57,416 nucleotides of DNA from Alphaproteobacteria bacterium (GCA_016869145.1 VGEU01000010.1:1-57416), one strand, 5' to 3'; counted from the stretch's first letter, positions 42,260 through 53,366 are shown. Numbers and translations are program-made. The notes: a model not told the origin generated them from the letters alone.

Positions 42260-42690
42260 GCGGCCTCCTGGGGCTCCGCCGTATCGTCCTTCTGGGTCGG
42301 CCCCGAATCCTGGCCCTTCGCGTCGGGATCGCGATCGACCAGCTCGATGACGGCCATCGGCGCCGAATCGCCGTAGCGGAAGCCCGCCTTGAGGACGCGC
42401 GTATAGCCGCCGGCGCGGCTCGCATAGCGCTCGGCGAGCGTCGTGAACAGCTTGTTCGCGATCGCCGCATCGCCATGGAGCTGGCTGATCGCCTGGCGCC
42501 GCGCATGGAGCCCGCCGCGCTTGCCGAGCGTGATCAGCTTGTCAACGACGGGCTTGAGCTCCTTCGCCTTGGGCAGTGTCGTCTTGATCTGCTCGTGCTT
42601 GATCAGCGTCGCCGCCAGGTTGCCGAACATCGCCTTGCGATGTCCGCTGGTGCGGTTGAGCTTCCGACCGCTCACGCCGTGACGCATCAC
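42256..42690 (-). CDS. rplQ: 50S ribosomal protein L17
   Basis: A 144-residue protein. The start '[20 protein letters not shown]' is diagnostic. The C-terminal acidic extension after about residue 120 is longer than in E. coli (127 residues) and is seen in other alphaproteobacteria. It closes the alpha operon (rpsM-rpsK-rpoA-rplQ). Its 3' end supplies the ribosome site for degP. Confidence 0.97.
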   Translation of the reverse strand: MMRHGVSGRKLNRTSGHRKAMFGNLAATLIKHEQIKTTLPKAKELKPVVDKLITLGKRGGLHARRQAISQLHGDAAIANKLFTTLAERYASRAGGYTRVLKAGFRYGDSAPMAVIELVDRDPDAKGQDSGPTQKDDTAEPQEAA

Positions 42691-42733
42691 ACAACTCCCT
42701 CTTCAGATCGGGCTTCGCCGGGGCAGCGCCCGA

Positions 42734-43750
42734 TCAATACGGTTCCTCGAGCCGCTTGGCGAGCTCTTCGATGTTCTCGGGCGGCCAGTTCGCGATCTCC
42801 ATGCCGAGATGGAGGCCCATCTGCTGCAGGACCTCCTTGATCTCGTTCAGGGACTTGCGACCGAAATTCGGCGTCCGCAGCATCTCCTGCTCGCTCTTCT
42901 GCACCAGATCGCCGATATAGATGATGTTGTCGTTCTTGAGACAGTTGGCCGAGCGGACCGACAGCTCGAGCTCGTCGACCTTGCGCAAGAGGTTCTTGTT
43001 GAACAGCGGCTCGACCGCCTGCTCGATGATCGGCGCGTGACGCGGCTCCTCGAAGTTGATGAAGAGCTGGAGTTGGTCCTGGAGGATGCGCGCGGCGAGC
43101 GCGACCGCGTCCTCCGGCTTCACCGCGCCGTTGGTCTCGACGTCGAGCGACAGCTTGTCGTAGTCGGTCGCCTGGCCGACGCGCGTGTTGTCGATGCGGA
43201 AGGCGACGCGACGCACCGGGCTGAACACGGCATCGACCGGGATGAGCCCGATCGGGGCGTCCTCGGCGCGCGACTGGCTCGCCGGCACGTAGCCCTTGCC
43301 GGTGTTGACGGTCATTTCCACGCTGATCTTGGCACCGTCATCGAGGGTGCAGATCACCAGATCGGGATCGATCACCTCGATGTCGTGGCCGGTCTGGATC
43401 ATGCCCGCCGTGATCGCGCCGGGGCCGGTCGCGTTCAGCGTGATGCGCTTCGGTCCGTCGCCATGCATGCGGAGCGCGAGCGTCTTGATGTTGAGGACGA
43501 TGTCGGTGACGTCCTCGTGCACGCCGGGGATCGACGAGAACTCGTGCAGAACGCCGTCGATCTGGATCGCCGTCACCGCCGCGCCCTGGAGCGAGGAGAG
43601 GAGAATGCGACGGAGCGCGTTGCCGAGCGTCACGCCGAAACCGCGTTCGAGCGGCTCCGCGACGATCGTCGCCACGCGGGCGGGATCGGCGTTGGGCGAG
43701 ATCTCGAGCTTGTTGGGCTTGATCAGTTCCTGCCAGTTCTTCTGAATCAC
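42734..43750 (-). CDS. rpoA: DNA-directed RNA polymerase alpha subunit
   Basis: A 338-residue subunit. The N-terminal dimerisation domain (1-235) includes '[20 protein letters not shown]'. The C-terminal DNA- and activator-binding domain (about 255-320) includes '[19 protein letters not shown]' and '[13 protein letters not shown]'-like sequence, read here as '[18 protein letters not shown]'. Length is normal for alphaproteobacteria. The 145-base gap to rpsK holds nothing recognisable. Confidence 0.98.
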   Translation of the reverse strand: MIQKNWQELIKPNKLEISPNADPARVATIVAEPLERGFGVTLGNALRRILLSSLQGAAVTAIQIDGVLHEFSSIPGVHEDVTDIVLNIKTLALRMHGDGPKRITLNATGPGAITAGMIQTGHDIEVIDPDLVICTLDDGAKISVEMTVNTGKGYVPASQSRAEDAPIGLIPVDAVFSPVRRVAFRIDNTRVGQATDYDKLSLDVETNGAVKPEDAVALAARILQDQLQLFINFEEPRHAPIIEQAVEPLFNKNLLRKVDELELSVRSANCLKNDNIIYIGDLVQKSEQEMLRTPNFGRKSLNEIKEVLQQMGLHLGMEIANWPPENIEELAKRLEEPY

Positions 43751-43895
43751 GAATGGGACCTCATGTCTCGCCGGAATGTCTCGCCGGTTCGTCGCGGGCG
43801 ACCGGGCCTTTCGCTCGTCCGCCGCCGGGATGAATGGCTGCCGTCGGGCCGGAAACGTTACCCGGACGGCACGCCGCCGCGCCCGCGGGCGCCGT

Positions 43896-44288
43896 TCAGA
43901 CGCGCCGGCGCTTGCGCGGCCGGCAACCGTTGTGCGGGATCGGCGTCACGTCACGGATCGAGGTGATCGTGAAGCCGACCGCCTGCAGCGCGCGAAGCGC
44001 CGATTCGCGGCCCGAGCCGGGGCCCTTGACCTCGATCTCGAGCGCCTTCATGCCGTGCTCGATCGCCTTCTTGCCGGCGTCCTCGGCCGCGACCTGCGCC
44101 GCGTAGGGCGTCGACTTGCGCGAGCCCTTGAAGCCCTGCGAGCCCGACGAGGCCCAGGCGATGGTATTGCCCTGCGCGTCGGTGATGGTGATCATCGTGT
44201 TGTTGAACGACGCGTTCACGTGCGCGACGCCCGTGGTGATGTTCTTGCGCTCGCGACGGCGGACGCGCGTAGCGGCTGGCTTGGCCAT
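43896..44288 (-). CDS. rpsK: 30S ribosomal protein S11
   Basis: A 130-residue platform protein. It has '[20 protein letters not shown]', '[16 protein letters not shown]' and the conserved C-terminus '[15 protein letters not shown]'. It binds near the 3' end of 16S rRNA at the E site. It starts 21 bases after the rpsM stop. Confidence 0.98.
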   Translation of the reverse strand: MAKPAATRVRRRERKNITTGVAHVNASFNNTMITITDAQGNTIAWASSGSQGFKGSRKSTPYAAQVAAEDAGKKAIEHGMKALEIEVKGPGSGRESALRALQAVGFTITSIRDVTPIPHNGCRPRKRRRV

Positions 44289-44309
44289 GTTGCTCCCCGT
44301 TCCCTCGGA

Positions 44310-44687
44310 CTACTTCTTGCCCGCCTGCGCCTTGCCGGCGATCGGTCGCGCGCGGCCCTTGCGGGTGCGCGCATTGGTGTGGGTGCGCTGGCCGCGGACC
44401 GGCAGGCCGCGGCGGTGCCGCAGCCCGCGATAGCACCCGAGATCCATCAGCCGCTTGACGTTCATCGCGACCTCGCGGCGGAGGTCGCCCTCGACCGTGT
44501 AGTCGCGGTCGATGATCTCGCGGATGCGGATCACCTCTTCCTCGCTGATCTGATTGACGCGAACCGCGCCGTCGACGGAGGCCTTGCCGCAGATCTCCCG
44601 CGCGCGGGTCCGCCCGATCCCGTGGATATAGGTGAGGGCGATGGCGACCGGCTTGTTGGGAAGATTGATTCCCGCGATGCGCGCCAC
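44310..44687 (-). CDS. rpsM: 30S ribosomal protein S13
   Basis: A 125-residue head protein. The start '[18 protein letters not shown]' and helix-two-turn-helix '[14 protein letters not shown]' are diagnostic, and the basic C-terminal tail '[18 protein letters not shown]' contacts the P-site tRNA. It is the first gene of the alpha operon part. In the 126-base gap before it, next to the adk stop, an 8-bp unit AAGTCAAC is repeated twice (44803-44818). Confidence 0.98.
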   Translation of the reverse strand: MARIAGINLPNKPVAIALTYIHGIGRTRAREICGKASVDGAVRVNQISEEEVIRIREIIDRDYTVEGDLRREVAMNVKRLMDLGCYRGLRHRRGLPVRGQRTHTNARTRKGRARPIAGKAQAGKK

Positions 44688-44813
44688 GTGGCTGCTCCTG
44701 TCTCAGGGATTTCGAGCCAGCCGCCCGACGATGGCGCAACGGCGTGCGCCCACCGGTCGCACGACTGGTCGGAGGCGAGCGATTATAGGGATCATGAACA
44801 TCAAGTCAACAAG

Positions 44814-45476
44814 TCAACGGGGTCCCGGCCGCGGCGCGACGAGGTCCTCGATCGCGGCCGAGACGGCGTCGATGTCCGCCGTCCCGTCGACGGTCACGAG
44901 GATGCCCTTGTCGCGATAATAGGGGAGAAGCGGCGCCGTCTGGCCGTGATAGGCGACGAGCCGCGCCTTGACGGTCTCGGCGTTGTCGTCCTTCCGCCGC
45001 GTGAAGCTGGTCGAGCCGCAGGAATCGCACACGCCGGCCTGCCGGGTCGGCTTGAAGTCGTCGTGATAGACCGCCCCGCACTGGGCGCAGGAGAACCGGC
45101 CGGCGACGCGCCGGACCAGCGCCGCGTCGTCGACCCGCATCTCGATCACCCGGTCGAGCCGGAGCCTCTTCGAGTCGAGCATGGTGTCGAGCGCCGCCGC
45201 CTGGGCGAGGGTGCGCGGAAACCCGTCGAGGACGAAGCCGCCGCGGCAGTCGGGGAGCGCGATGCGCTCGGCGATCATGGCGATCATCACGTCGTCGGGG
45301 ACGAGCTGGCCGGCCTCCATCACCGCCTTCGCCTTGAGGCCGAGCGCGGTGCCGGCGGCGACCGCGGCGCGCAGCATGTCGCCGGTCGAGAGCTGGATCA
45401 GCCCATGGCGATCCTCGAGGCGCTTGGCCTGGGTTCCCTTGCCCGCGCCGGGTGGCCCGAACAGGATGAGGTTCAT
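44814..45476 (-). CDS. adk: adenylate kinase
   Basis: A 220-residue enzyme (ATP + AMP = 2 ADP). The P-loop is '[15 protein letters not shown]' and the NMP site '[18 protein letters not shown]'. The LID is the zinc type with four cysteines in 'CAQCGAVYH' and 'CDSCGS'. The start overlaps the secY stop (TGATG). Location between secY and rpsM is the usual one in alphaproteobacteria. Confidence 0.97.
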   Translation of the reverse strand: MNLILFGPPGAGKGTQAKRLEDRHGLIQLSTGDMLRAAVAAGTALGLKAKAVMEAGQLVPDDVMIAMIAERIALPDCRGGFVLDGFPRTLAQAAALDTMLDSKRLRLDRVIEMRVDDAALVRRVAGRFSCAQCGAVYHDDFKPTRQAGVCDSCGSTSFTRRKDDNAETVKARLVAYHGQTAPLLPYYRDKGILVTVDGTADIDAVSAAIEDLVAPRPGPR

Positions 45477-46816
45477 CAACGCCGGCCTTTGAGCTTCGAT
45501 TTCTTGATGAGGCCTTCGTACTGGTGCGCGAGGAGGTGCGATTGCACCTGGGTGATGGTGTCCATCGTCACGGTCACGACGATGAGGAGGCTGGTGCCGC
45601 CGAAATAGAACGGCACCGAATAATTGGCGATCAGGATCTCGGGCAGGAGGCAGACCAGGACGAGATAGCCGGCACCGATCACGGTGAGCCGCGTCAGGAT
45701 GTAGTCGAGGTGCTCGGCGGTGTTCTTGCCCGGCCGGATGCCCGGCACGAAGCCGCCATATTTCTTGAGGTTGTCGGCGGTCTCGGTCGGGTTGAACACG
45801 ACGGAGGTGTAGAAGAACGCGAAGAAGATGATCATCAACGCGTAGAGGATGAGATAAAGCGGCCGCCCGTGGCCAAGATAGGTCGCGATGGTGGTGAGCC
45901 AGTCCGGCCCCTGCCCGTGCGAGAACCCGGCGATGGTCGCGGGCATCAGGAGGAGCGAGGACGCGAAGATCGGCGGGATGACGCCCGAGGTGTTGAGCTT
46001 GAGCGGCAGATGCGAGCTGTCGCCGCCAAACATCTTGTTGCCGACCTGGCGCTTCGGATACTGGACTACGATCCGCCTTTGCGCACGCTCGATGTAGACG
46101 ACGAACATCACAACGCCGACGGCGAGGATCATCAGGAAGATGATGAACAGCGCCGACATCGCCCCGGTGCGGCCGAGCTCGAGGGTCTGGACCATCGCCG
46201 CCGGCAGATTGGCGACGATGCCGGCGAAGATGATCAGCGAGATGCCGTTGCCGACGCCGCGCTGGGTGATCTGCTCGCCGAGCCACATCAGGAACATCGT
46301 GCCGCCGACCAGCGTGATGACGGTGGTAGCGCGGAAGAAGAGCCCGGGCTGCGCGACCGCGGGCCCGAGCGAGCCGCTCATCCCCTCGAGCCCGATCGAG
46401 ATGCCGTAGGCCTGGAAGGTGGCGAGGACGACGGTGCCGTAGCGGGTGTACTGGTTGAGCTTCTTGCGCCCGACCTCGCCTTCCTTCTTGAGCGCCTCGA
46501 AATGCGGCGAGATCGCGGTCAGGAGCTGGACGATGATCGCTGCCGAGATATACGGCATGATGTTGAGGGCGAAGATCGTCATCCGCCCGAGCGCGCCGCC
46601 GGCCAGCATGTCGAACATGCCGAGGATGCCGCCGCGGTTCTGCTGGAAGATCTCGGCGAGGACTGTCGGGTCGATCCCGGGAATCGGGATATAGGTGCCG
46701 AGCCGATAGACGACGAGCGCGCCCAGCGCAAACCAGATGCGCTTCTTCAGCTCCGTTGCCTTGGCGAAATTGGCGAAGCTGATGTTCGAGGCGAGTTGTT
46801 CGGCGGCGGAGGCCAT
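45476..46816 (-). CDS. secY: preprotein translocase subunit SecY
   Basis: A 446-residue channel protein with ten transmembrane helices. It has '[13 protein letters not shown]' after the first basic segment, '[16 protein letters not shown]'-type plug and lateral-gate sequence (here '[19 protein letters not shown]'), and '[14 protein letters not shown]' near the C-terminus. It forms the Sec pore with SecE and SecG. It starts 12 bases after rplO. Confidence 0.97.
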   Translation of the reverse strand: MASAAEQLASNISFANFAKATELKKRIWFALGALVVYRLGTYIPIPGIDPTVLAEIFQQNRGGILGMFDMLAGGALGRMTIFALNIMPYISAAIIVQLLTAISPHFEALKKEGEVGRKKLNQYTRYGTVVLATFQAYGISIGLEGMSGSLGPAVAQPGLFFRATTVITLVGGTMFLMWLGEQITQRGVGNGISLIIFAGIVANLPAAMVQTLELGRTGAMSALFIIFLMILAVGVVMFVVYIERAQRRIVVQYPKRQVGNKMFGGDSSHLPLKLNTSGVIPPIFASSLLLMPATIAGFSHGQGPDWLTTIATYLGHGRPLYLILYALMIIFFAFFYTSVVFNPTETADNLKKYGGFVPGIRPGKNTAEHLDYILTRLTVIGAGYLVLVCLLPEILIANYSVPFYFGGTSLLIVVTVTMDTITQVQSHLLAHQYEGLIKKSKLKGRR

Positions 46817-46828
46817 GACTTGATCCCG

Positions 46829-47311
46829 CTACGCTGCGCCCGTCGCTCCCGGGGCCGTGGCGACCACCACGTTGCCCCCCGCCTTCTCGACCGCCGCGAT
46901 CGCGGCGCCCGATGCGCCGGCGACCTCGATCGTTATCTTGGCGTTGAGGCTGCCCTTGGCAAGGAGCCGGACGCCGTCGCGCGTCGACTTGATCATGCCG
47001 GCGGCCTTGAGCGTCTCGGCGTTGATGGTGGCACCGGCGGCGAGCCGGCCGGCGTCGATCGCCTTCTGCAGCGCGCCGAGATTGATCACCCGGTACTCCT
47101 TGCGGAAAATGTTGGAGAAACCGCGCTTCGGCAGGCGGCGATGGAGCGGCATCTGGCCGCCCTCGAAGGCGCGCACGGCGACGCCGGTGCGCGCCTTCTG
47201 GCCCTTGTGGCCCTTGCCGCTGGTCTTGCCGAGACCGGAGCCGGTGCCGCGACCGAGACGCTTCTTGCCGCGCCGCGCGCCTGGATTGTCGGACAGCTGA
47301 TTGAGCTTCAT
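46829..47311 (-). CDS. rplO: 50S ribosomal protein L15
   Basis: A 160-residue protein. The basic Gly-rich N-terminus '[18 protein letters not shown]' and '[18 protein letters not shown]'-like sequence (here '[20 protein letters not shown]') are diagnostic. The C-terminus is Ala-rich and slightly longer than in E. coli (144 residues). Confidence 0.97.
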   Translation of the reverse strand: MKLNQLSDNPGARRGKKRLGRGTGSGLGKTSGKGHKGQKARTGVAVRAFEGGQMPLHRRLPKRGFSNIFRKEYRVINLGALQKAIDAGRLAAGATINAETLKAAGMIKSTRDGVRLLAKGSLNAKITIEVAGASGAAIAAVEKAGGNVVVATAPGATGAA

Positions 47312-47373
47312 CTCTCACCACCTCATGGACTGGCGGACGCCGCGGGGGCGCCCGGCGCGAAGGCGATCCCGCC

Positions 47374-47568
47374 TCAGCGCGTCTCCTCGACGCGCAGCAG
47401 ATGCCGCACCTTGGCGATCATGCCGCGCACCGCCGGCGTATCCTCGAGCACACGCGTCCGGTTGAGCTTGTTGAGCCCGAGACCGATCAGCGTCGCGCGC
47501 TGGTCCTGGGTCCGCCCGATCGGGCTGCCGACCTGGGTGACCTTGATCGTGCCCTTGGTCCCGGCCAT
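47374..47568 (-). CDS. rpmD: 50S ribosomal protein L30
   Basis: A 64-residue single-domain protein with '[19 protein letters not shown]' and '[20 protein letters not shown]'. It starts two bases after the rpsE stop; 62 bases separate it from rplO. Confidence 0.95.
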   Translation of the reverse strand: MAGTKGTIKVTQVGSPIGRTQDQRATLIGLGLNKLNRTRVLEDTPAVRGMIAKVRHLLRVEETR

Positions 47569-47570
47569 GG

Positions 47571-48125
47571 CTAGCCTCGTGCCTCCTCGCCGCGCTCGCC
47601 GTCGCGCCGGTCGAGGATCTCGCCGACCCGCTTGCCGCGCCGCGTCGCGACCGCACGCGGCGAGCTCAAATCCTTGAGCGCCGCGAACGTCGCCTTGATC
47701 ATGTTGTGCGGGTTCGACGTCCCGACCGATTTCGCCACGATGTCCTGGACGCCGAGCGTCTCGAACACCGCGCGCATCGGGCCGCCGGCGATGATCCCGG
47801 TGCCCGGCGCCGCCGCACGCAGCACGACCTTGCCCGCGCCATAGGCGCCGCGCACGTCGTGATGGAGCGTGCGGCCCTCGCGCAAGGGCACCCGCATCAG
47901 CCTGCGCTTGGCCCGCTCGGTCGCCTTGCGGATCGCCTCCGGCACCTCGCGCGCCTTGCCCGAGCCGTAGCCGACCCGGCCCTTGGTGTCGCCCACGACA
48001 ACGAGTGCCGCGAAGCCGAACCGCCGCCCGCCCTTCACGACCTTGGCGACGCGGTTGATGCTGACCAGCTTGTCGACGAGTTCGCCCTGTTCCTGGCTGT
48101 CGTCGGATCTCGGGCCTCGTGCCAT
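47571..48125 (-). CDS. rpsE: 30S ribosomal protein S5
   Basis: A 184-residue protein. The N-terminal double-stranded RNA-binding fold has '[20 protein letters not shown]' and the second domain has '[15 protein letters not shown]'. S5 helps control decoding accuracy. The C-terminal charged tail is slightly extended. Confidence 0.97.
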   Translation of the reverse strand: MARGPRSDDSQEQGELVDKLVSINRVAKVVKGGRRFGFAALVVVGDTKGRVGYGSGKAREVPEAIRKATERAKRRLMRVPLREGRTLHHDVRGAYGAGKVVLRAAAPGTGIIAGGPMRAVFETLGVQDIVAKSVGTSNPHNMIKATFAALKDLSSPRAVATRRGKRVGEILDRRDGERGEEARG

Positions 48126-48137
48126 TCTTCGCTCCCG

Positions 48138-48500
48138 TCAGAACTCGAGGCCACCTTCACGCGCGGCGTCCGCCAGCGCCTGGATGCGGCCGTGATACGG
48201 ATAGGGCCCGCGGTCGAACACGACCTTGGCGACGCCCTTGGCGCGCGCGCGCTCGGCGACCAGCTTGCCGACTGCCGCCGCCGCGGCCTTGTCGGCGCCG
48301 GTCTTGAGACCGCCGCGGACCGCCTTCTCGATCGTCGAGGCGGCGGCGAGCGTGACGCCCGCGCCGTCGTCGATCACCTGGGCGTAGATGTTCTTGCTCG
48401 ACCGGAACACCGATAGCCGCGGCACGCCGACCGCGACGCGGCGGATATGCGCCCGGACGCGGTTCTTGCGGCGTTCGCGGAGTTTCTTGAGATCTGCCAT
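48138..48500 (-). CDS. rplR: 50S ribosomal protein L18
   Basis: A 120-residue 5S rRNA-binding protein. The basic start '[15 protein letters not shown]', '[17 protein letters not shown]' and the C-terminal '[20 protein letters not shown]' match the family. Confidence 0.97.
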   Translation of the reverse strand: MADLKKLRERRKNRVRAHIRRVAVGVPRLSVFRSSKNIYAQVIDDGAGVTLAAASTIEKAVRGGLKTGADKAAAAAVGKLVAERARAKGVAKVVFDRGPYPYHGRIQALADAAREGGLEF

Positions 48501-48506
48501 GGCGCG

Positions 48507-49040
48507 CTACTTCTTCTTCCCTTCCTTGCGGATCAGGATCTCGTCGGAATACTTGATGCCCTTGCCCTTATAGGGCTCGGGCTTGCGATAGCCGCGGATG
48601 ACGGCGGCGACCTGGCCGACCTTCTGACGATCGGCGCCGCTGATCGTGATCGCCGTCGGACGCTCGCACTTGATCGCGATGTCGGACGGAATCGGAAAGC
48701 GCACGTCGTGGCTGTAGCCGAGCTGGAGGACGAGCGTCTTGCCATCGATCGCGGCGCGATAGCCGACGCCGACGATGTCGAGGTTGCGGGTGAAGCCCTC
48801 GCTGACGCCGCGCACCATGTTGTTGATGTTGGCGCGCGTCGTGCCCCACAGCGTCTTCGCGCGCTGGCTGTCCTCGCGCGGCTTGACGACGATCGCGTCG
48901 CCCTCCTCGACGATCTCGACGAGCTTGTGCACGACGATGCTGAGCTCGCCGAGCTTGCCCTTCGCCGTGACGGTCTCGCCCGCCACCGTCACGTTGACCC
49001 CGGCCGGGATCTTCACCGGCACCTGACCTACGCGCGACAT
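48507..49040 (-). CDS. rplF: 50S ribosomal protein L6
   Basis: A 177-residue protein with the two repeated L6 folds: 'MSRVGQVPVKIPAGVNVTV' at the start and the C-terminal signature 'RKPEPYKGKGIKYSDE'. ATG at 49040 is used; a longer in-frame extension has no similarity. Confidence 0.97.
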   Translation of the reverse strand: MSRVGQVPVKIPAGVNVTVAGETVTAKGKLGELSIVVHKLVEIVEEGDAIVVKPREDSQRAKTLWGTTRANINNMVRGVSEGFTRNLDIVGVGYRAAIDGKTLVLQLGYSHDVRFPIPSDIAIKCERPTAITISGADRQKVGQVAAVIRGYRKPEPYKGKGIKYSDEILIRKEGKKK

Positions 49041-49068
49041 CGTCCGTTCTCCCTCGCCCGCGCCGTGC

Positions 49069-49467
49069 TCAGAACACGGTGCAGAGGACTTCGCCGCCGA
49101 CATTGGCGGCCCGAGCCTCGCCGTCGGACATCACGCCTCGCGGCGTCGACAGGATCGAGATGCCGAGCCCGTTATAGACGCGCGGCAGATCCTGGATGCG
49201 CGAATAGACGCGGCGGCCCGGCTTCGATACGCGACGGAGCTCGCGGATCACCGGCTGTCCGTCATGATACTTGAGCTCGACCGTGAAATGGGTCACGCCC
49301 TCGCGCACATCGGCGCTCGTATAGCCGCGGATATAGCCCTCGCGCTTGAGAACCTCGAGCACGTTCGCGCGGAGCCGCGATGCCGGCGTAATGACGGTCG
49401 TCTTCCGTGCCCGCTGGGCATTGCGGATCCGCGTCAGGAGATCGGCGATGGGGTCGTTCACGCTCAT
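49069..49467 (-). CDS. rpsH: 30S ribosomal protein S8
   Basis: A 132-residue protein. The start '[18 protein letters not shown]' and the C-terminal '[16 protein letters not shown]' are diagnostic. In E. coli S8 also represses the spc operon; whether this holds here is unknown. Confidence 0.97.
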   Translation of the reverse strand: MSVNDPIADLLTRIRNAQRARKTTVITPASRLRANVLEVLKREGYIRGYTSADVREGVTHFTVELKYHDGQPVIRELRRVSKPGRRVYSRIQDLPRVYNGLGISILSTPRGVMSDGEARAANVGGEVLCTVF

Positions 49468-49477
49468 CCCTCCGCTC

Positions 49478-49783
49478 CTACCAGCTCGCCTTCACGAGAC
49501 CGGGAATGAGGCCCCGCGAGCCCAGCTCGCGGAGCGCGATGCGCGACATCTTGAACTTGCGGTAGAAGGCCCGCGGGCGGCCGGTGAGCTGGCAGCGGTT
49601 GCGCTGGCGCACGGGCGAGGCGTTGCGCGGCACCTTGGCGAGCTTGAGCCGGGCGGCGAAACGCTCCTCCATCGGCAGCGACTTGTCGTTGGCGACACCC
49701 TTGAGACGCGCGCGCCGCGCGGCGTTCTTCTTCGCCAGACGCCGGCGCTTCTTGTCGCGTTCAACGGCACTGAGCTTCGCCAT
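49478..49783 (-). CDS. rpsN: 30S ribosomal protein S14
   Basis: A 101-residue long-form S14 without the zinc-ribbon cysteines (C-minus type). It has '[20 protein letters not shown]' and the C-terminal '[11 protein letters not shown]'. Confidence 0.97.
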   Translation of the reverse strand: MAKLSAVERDKKRRRLAKKNAARRARLKGVANDKSLPMEERFAARLKLAKVPRNASPVRQRNRCQLTGRPRAFYRKFKMSRIALRELGSRGLIPGLVKASW

Positions 49784-49811
49784 CCTTCATTCTCCTCCGT
49801 CTCGCCTGCCG

Positions 49812-50351
49812 TCAGCGCGTGAACGGCATGCGGAAACCGCGCAGGAGCGCACGCGCCTCGTCGTCGCTCCTCGCCGTGGTGACGATGATGATGTCCATGC
49901 CCCGGACCTCGTCGATCTGGTCGTAGTTGATCTCGGGGAAGATGAGCTGCTCGCGCACGCCGAGCGCGTAATTGCCGCGCCCGTCGAAGCTCTTCGGCGA
50001 CAGGCCGCGGAAGTCGCGCACGCGCGGCAGCGCGATGGTGACCAGCCGGTCGAGGAACTCGTACATCCGCTCGCGCCGCAGCGTCACCTTGACGCCGATC
50101 GGCATGCCGGCGCGGAGCTTGTAGGTCGCGATCGACTTGCGCGACTTGATGATCACCGGCTTCTGGCCGGCGATCGCGGTCATATCGCGCGCCGCCATGT
50201 CGACCTTCTTGCCGTCCTTGATCGCCTCGCCGACGCCCATGTTGAGAACGATCCGGTCGAGGCGCGGGATCTGCATCGGGTTCGCGTATTTGAACTCCGC
50301 TTGGAGCGCCGGGCGGATGTCCTTGAGATAGAGTTCGTGTAGCCGCGCCAT
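49812..50351 (-). CDS. rplE: 50S ribosomal protein L5
   Basis: A 179-residue 5S rRNA-binding protein. '[17 protein letters not shown]' and '[20 protein letters not shown]' are conserved, and '[20 protein letters not shown]' is the C-terminal signature. It starts four bases after rplX. Confidence 0.97.
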   Translation of the reverse strand: MARLHELYLKDIRPALQAEFKYANPMQIPRLDRIVLNMGVGEAIKDGKKVDMAARDMTAIAGQKPVIIKSRKSIATYKLRAGMPIGVKVTLRRERMYEFLDRLVTIALPRVRDFRGLSPKSFDGRGNYALGVREQLIFPEINYDQIDEVRGMDIIIVTTARSDDEARALLRGFRMPFTR

Positions 50352-50355
50352 CGCC

Positions 50356-50694
50356 CTAGCCCCGGTCGATCACTTCGCCCGAGCGGCGCGCGACGCGAAC
50401 CTTGCGCCCGCCCTCGAGGAACTTGAAGCCGACCCGCGTCGCCTTGCCGCCCTGCGGGTCGACGTGCGCCACGTTCGAGACGTGGATCGGCGCCTCGATC
50501 TCGACGATCCCACCCTGCTGGCGGGCCGTCTGCTTCTCGTGCTTGCGCGCCATGTTGACGCCCTGGACGACGACGCGGCCCTCCGCCGGGATGACCCGGA
50601 GGATGCTGCCGCGCTTGCCGCGATCGCGTCCGGTGATCACGATCACCTCGTCGCCCTTCTTGAACTTCCTGATGCGCGTTGGACTGCCTGCCAC
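50356..50694 (-). CDS. rplX: 50S ribosomal protein L24
   Basis: A 112-residue protein. The KOW motif is '[18 protein letters not shown]', and '[20 protein letters not shown]' follows. GTG at 50694 is chosen because GGGAG lies eight bases before it and the KOW region follows; the upstream frame overlaps rplN. Confidence 0.93.
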   Translation of the reverse strand: MAGSPTRIRKFKKGDEVIVITGRDRGKRGSILRVIPAEGRVVVQGVNMARKHEKQTARQQGGIVEIEAPIHVSNVAHVDPQGGKATRVGFKFLEGGRKVRVARRSGEVIDRG

Positions 50695-50717
50695 GACCCG
50701 AACTCCCGTATCGATTC

Positions 50718-51086
50718 CTAGAGCACCTCGGGTGCCAGCGAGATGATCTTCATGTACTGCTTCGCGCGGAGCTCGCGCGTGACCGGACCGAAGATGCGCG
50801 TTCCGATCGGCTCGCCCTGGTTGTTGATGAGGACCGCGGCGTTGGTGTCGAAGCGGATCGCGGTGCCGTCGGGCCGGCGGATGTCCTTCGCGGTGCGCAC
50901 GACGACGGCCTTGAGCACGTCGCCCTTCTTCACGCGCCCGCGCGGGATCGCCTCCTTCACCGAGACGACGATCACATCGCCCACGGTCGCATAGCGCCGG
51001 CGCGAACCGCCGAGCACGCGGATGCATTCAACGCGCCGCGCGCCGGAATTGTCGGCGACCTCGAGATGGGTCTGGACCTGGATCAT
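50718..51086 (-). CDS. rplN: 50S ribosomal protein L14
   Basis: A 122-residue protein. '[19 protein letters not shown]' at the start and '[14 protein letters not shown]' near the end are diagnostic. It contacts S12-side 16S rRNA through an intersubunit bridge. Confidence 0.98.
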   Translation of the reverse strand: MIQVQTHLEVADNSGARRVECIRVLGGSRRRYATVGDVIVVSVKEAIPRGRVKKGDVLKAVVVRTAKDIRRPDGTAIRFDTNAAVLINNQGEPIGTRIFGPVTRELRAKQYMKIISLAPEVL

Positions 51087-51131
51087 CGTCGTCTCTCCGT
51101 CCGCGGATCGCGCCTCGCCCGGCTTCGCCGG

Positions 51132-51371
51132 TCAGCCGCGTCCCTCCGCGATCACTTCCCACGTCTTGGTCTTCGACAGCGGCCGGCACTCGCGGATCTG
51201 CACCACGTCGCCGATCTGGCAGCGGTTCGCCTCGTCGTGCGCCGAATACTTCTTCGAGCGGCGGATGAACTTCTTGTAGATCGGGTGCATCACGCGCCGC
51301 TCGACGCGGACGACGACGGTCTTGTCCATCTTGTTGCTGACGACGGTGCCCTGGAGGATTCGCTTCGGCAT
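51132..51371 (-). CDS. rpsQ: 30S ribosomal protein S17
   Basis: A 79-residue OB-fold protein. '[20 protein letters not shown]' and '[20 protein letters not shown]' match the family. Confidence 0.97.
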   Translation of the reverse strand: MPKRILQGTVVSNKMDKTVVVRVERRVMHPIYKKFIRRSKKYSAHDEANRCQIGDVVQIRECRPLSKTKTWEVIAEGRG

Positions 51372-51381
51372 GGTCTGGTTC

Positions 51382-51579
51382 CTAGGACGCCTTCCGCGCC
51401 ATCTCGTTGAGGACCGTCTGGATGCGCGCGATGTCGCGCCGCACGGTGCGCACGCGCGCCGTCGAGGCGAGCTGGCCGCCCGCGCGCTGGAAGCGGAGGT
51501 TGAGCGCCTCCTTGCGGAGATCGCGCAATTCCTGCATCAGCTGGTCGCGCGATTTGGTCCGGAGATCGACCGCGTCCAT
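51382..51579 (-). CDS. rpmC: 50S ribosomal protein L29
   Basis: A 65-residue two-helix protein near the exit tunnel. '[20 protein letters not shown]' and '[16 protein letters not shown]' are conserved. It begins one base after the rplP stop. Confidence 0.97.
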   Translation of the reverse strand: MDAVDLRTKSRDQLMQELRDLRKEALNLRFQRAGGQLASTARVRTVRRDIARIQTVLNEMARKAS

Positions 51580-51580
51580 G

Positions 51581-52000
51581 TCAGGCCCCCGTCGCTTCGC
51601 GGCGCACGATCCGCGTCTTGATCGGGAGCTTCGCGGCCGCGAGGTCGAAGGCGGTCCGCGCCGTCTCCCAGTCGACCCCGTCGATCTCGAACATGATGCG
51701 GCCCGGCTTGACGCGGCAGGCCCAGAACTCCGGCGTGCCCTTGCCCGAGCCCATGCGCACCTCGGCCGGCTTCATCGACACCGGCACGTCGGGAAAGATG
51801 CGGATCCACACCCGGCCCGCACGCTTCATCTGGCGCGTGAGCGTTCGCCGCGACGCCTCGATCTGGCGCGAGGAGAGCCGGCCCGGCTCCATCGCCTTGA
51901 GCCCGTAGGAGCCGAAGCTCAACGACGTGCCGGCCTTGGCGTTGCCGTGGATACGGCCCTTGTGGGCCTTGCGATACTTGGTCCGCTTGGGTGACAGCAT
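51581..52000 (-). CDS. rplP: 50S ribosomal protein L16
   Basis: A 139-residue protein. '[19 protein letters not shown]' and '[20 protein letters not shown]' are diagnostic. It lines the A-site region of the large subunit. It starts 15 bases after rpsC. Confidence 0.98.
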   Translation of the reverse strand: MLSPKRTKYRKAHKGRIHGNAKAGTSLSFGSYGLKAMEPGRLSSRQIEASRRTLTRQMKRAGRVWIRIFPDVPVSMKPAEVRMGSGKGTPEFWACRVKPGRIMFEIDGVDWETARTAFDLAAAKLPIKTRIVRREATGA

Positions 52001-52015
52001 GACGGGAGTTCCTGG

Positions 52016-52693
52016 TCAGCGCGTCGGCTGCTGCTCGGCGAGGCGGCGGTCCTGCGCCATCGGGTCGTGCGCCATGATCTCGCCCTTGAAGACCCAGACC
52101 TTGACGCCGCACGTGCCGTAGGTGGTGCGCGCCGTCGCCTGGCCGTAGTCGACGTCGGCGCGGAGCGTATGGAGCGGCACGCGACCCTCGCGATACCACT
52201 CCAGGCGCGCGATCTCGGCGCCGCCGAGGCGACCCGAGCAGTTGATGCGGATGCCTTCCGCGCCGAGACGCATCGCCGACTGCACCGCGCGCTTCATCGC
52301 GCGGCGGAACGCGACGCGCCGCTCGAGCTGCTGGGCGATGTTCTCGGCGACGAGGCGGGCCTCGATCTCGGGCTTCCTGATCTCGACGATGTTGATGTGC
52401 ACCTCGCTGCTCGTCATCTTGGTGACGTCGCCGCGGAGCTTCTCGATGTCGGCGCCCTTCTTGCCGATGACGACGCCCGGCCGCGCGGAATGGATCGTGA
52501 TCCGCGCCTTCTTCGCCGGCCGCTCGATGACGATCCGGCTGATTCCCGCTTGCTGCAGCCGTTCATAGAGATATTTGCGGAGCCGCAGGTCCTCGTGCAG
52601 CAGATCCGCGTAATGCGAATCCGCATACCAGCGCGAATCCCACGTGCGGTTGATGCCGAGGCGGAGGCCGACGGGGTTGACCTTCTGTCCCAT
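52016..52693 (-). CDS. rpsC: 30S ribosomal protein S3
   Basis: A 225-residue protein with a KH RNA-binding domain ('[16 protein letters not shown]') and a C-terminal domain with 'GLRLGI'-type start ('[19 protein letters not shown]') and '[15 protein letters not shown]'. Its ATG overlaps the rplV stop by one base (TAATG). Confidence 0.98.
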   Translation of the reverse strand: MGQKVNPVGLRLGINRTWDSRWYADSHYADLLHEDLRLRKYLYERLQQAGISRIVIERPAKKARITIHSARPGVVIGKKGADIEKLRGDVTKMTSSEVHINIVEIRKPEIEARLVAENIAQQLERRVAFRRAMKRAVQSAMRLGAEGIRINCSGRLGGAEIARLEWYREGRVPLHTLRADVDYGQATARTTYGTCGVKVWVFKGEIMAHDPMAQDRRLAEQQPTR

Positions 52694-53088
52694 TACTCCT
52701 TGCCTTCCTTCTCTTCGGCGCGCTCACGCACGATGACCGTCAGGTTGCTGAACGCCTTCTCGATGCGGGCGCCGCGGCCCCGCGCGCGCGCGTGGAAACG
52801 CTTCATGACGAACGAACGGCCGACCGTCGCCTCGGCGACGACCAGCCGGTCGACATCGAGCTGGTGGTTGTTCTCGGCGTTGGCGATCGCGGCCTGGAGG
52901 ACCTTCTTGACCTCGCCCGCGATGCGCCGGCGCGCAAAGGTGAGCGCGGCGAGCGCCGAGGCCGCGTCCTTGCCGCGGATGAGCTGCGCCATCAGGTTGA
53001 GCTTGCGCGCACTCGTCCGGATCACCCGCGCGTGCGCGCGCGCGGCGTTGTCCGGAAGCCTGCGCGGAAGGGAACGCTTGCCCATCAT
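52693..53088 (-). CDS. rplV: 50S ribosomal protein L22
   Basis: A 131-residue protein. The helical core '[20 protein letters not shown]' is present, as is the tunnel beta-hairpin region '[18 protein letters not shown]'. The start overlaps the rpsS stop (TGATGATG); the second Met is also possible. Confidence 0.97.
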   Translation of the reverse strand: MMGKRSLPRRLPDNAARAHARVIRTSARKLNLMAQLIRGKDAASALAALTFARRRIAGEVKKVLQAAIANAENNHQLDVDRLVVAEATVGRSFVMKRFHARARGRGARIEKAFSNLTVIVRERAEEKEGKE

Positions 53089-53366
53089 CAGGCCCTCTTC
53101 GCCTTTTTGTCGCCGGCGTGGCCGTGGAAGGTGCGCGTCGGCGAGAACTCGCCGAACTTGTGGCCGACCATGTTCTCGGTCACCAGCACGGGAATGAACT
53201 TCTGGCCGTTATAGACGCCGAAGGTGATGCCGACGAATTGCGGCAGGATGGTCGAGCGGCGCGACCAGATCTTGATCACGTCCTTGCGCCCCGACTGGCG
53301 CGCGACCTCGGCCTTCTTCAGGAGAAAGCCGTCGACGAAGGGACCCTTCCAAACCGATCTCGCCAC
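53088..53366 (-). CDS. rpsS: 30S ribosomal protein S19
   Basis: A 92-residue protein. '[18 protein letters not shown]' and '[18 protein letters not shown]' are diagnostic. It sits in the head of the small subunit near S13. It starts ten bases after rplB. Confidence 0.98.
   Translation of the reverse strand: MARSVWKGPFVDGFLLKKAEVARQSGRKDVIKIWSRRSTILPQFVGITFGVYNGQKFIPVLVTENMVGHKFGEFSPTRTFHGHAGDKKAKRA

Noticed and set aside
39629-42376. Open frame of 915 codons on the plus strand across rarA and degP
   Set aside because: It is antisense to two well-conserved genes, its translation is Arg/Glu-rich low-complexity sequence with no motif, and such frames are expected opposite GC-rich genes.
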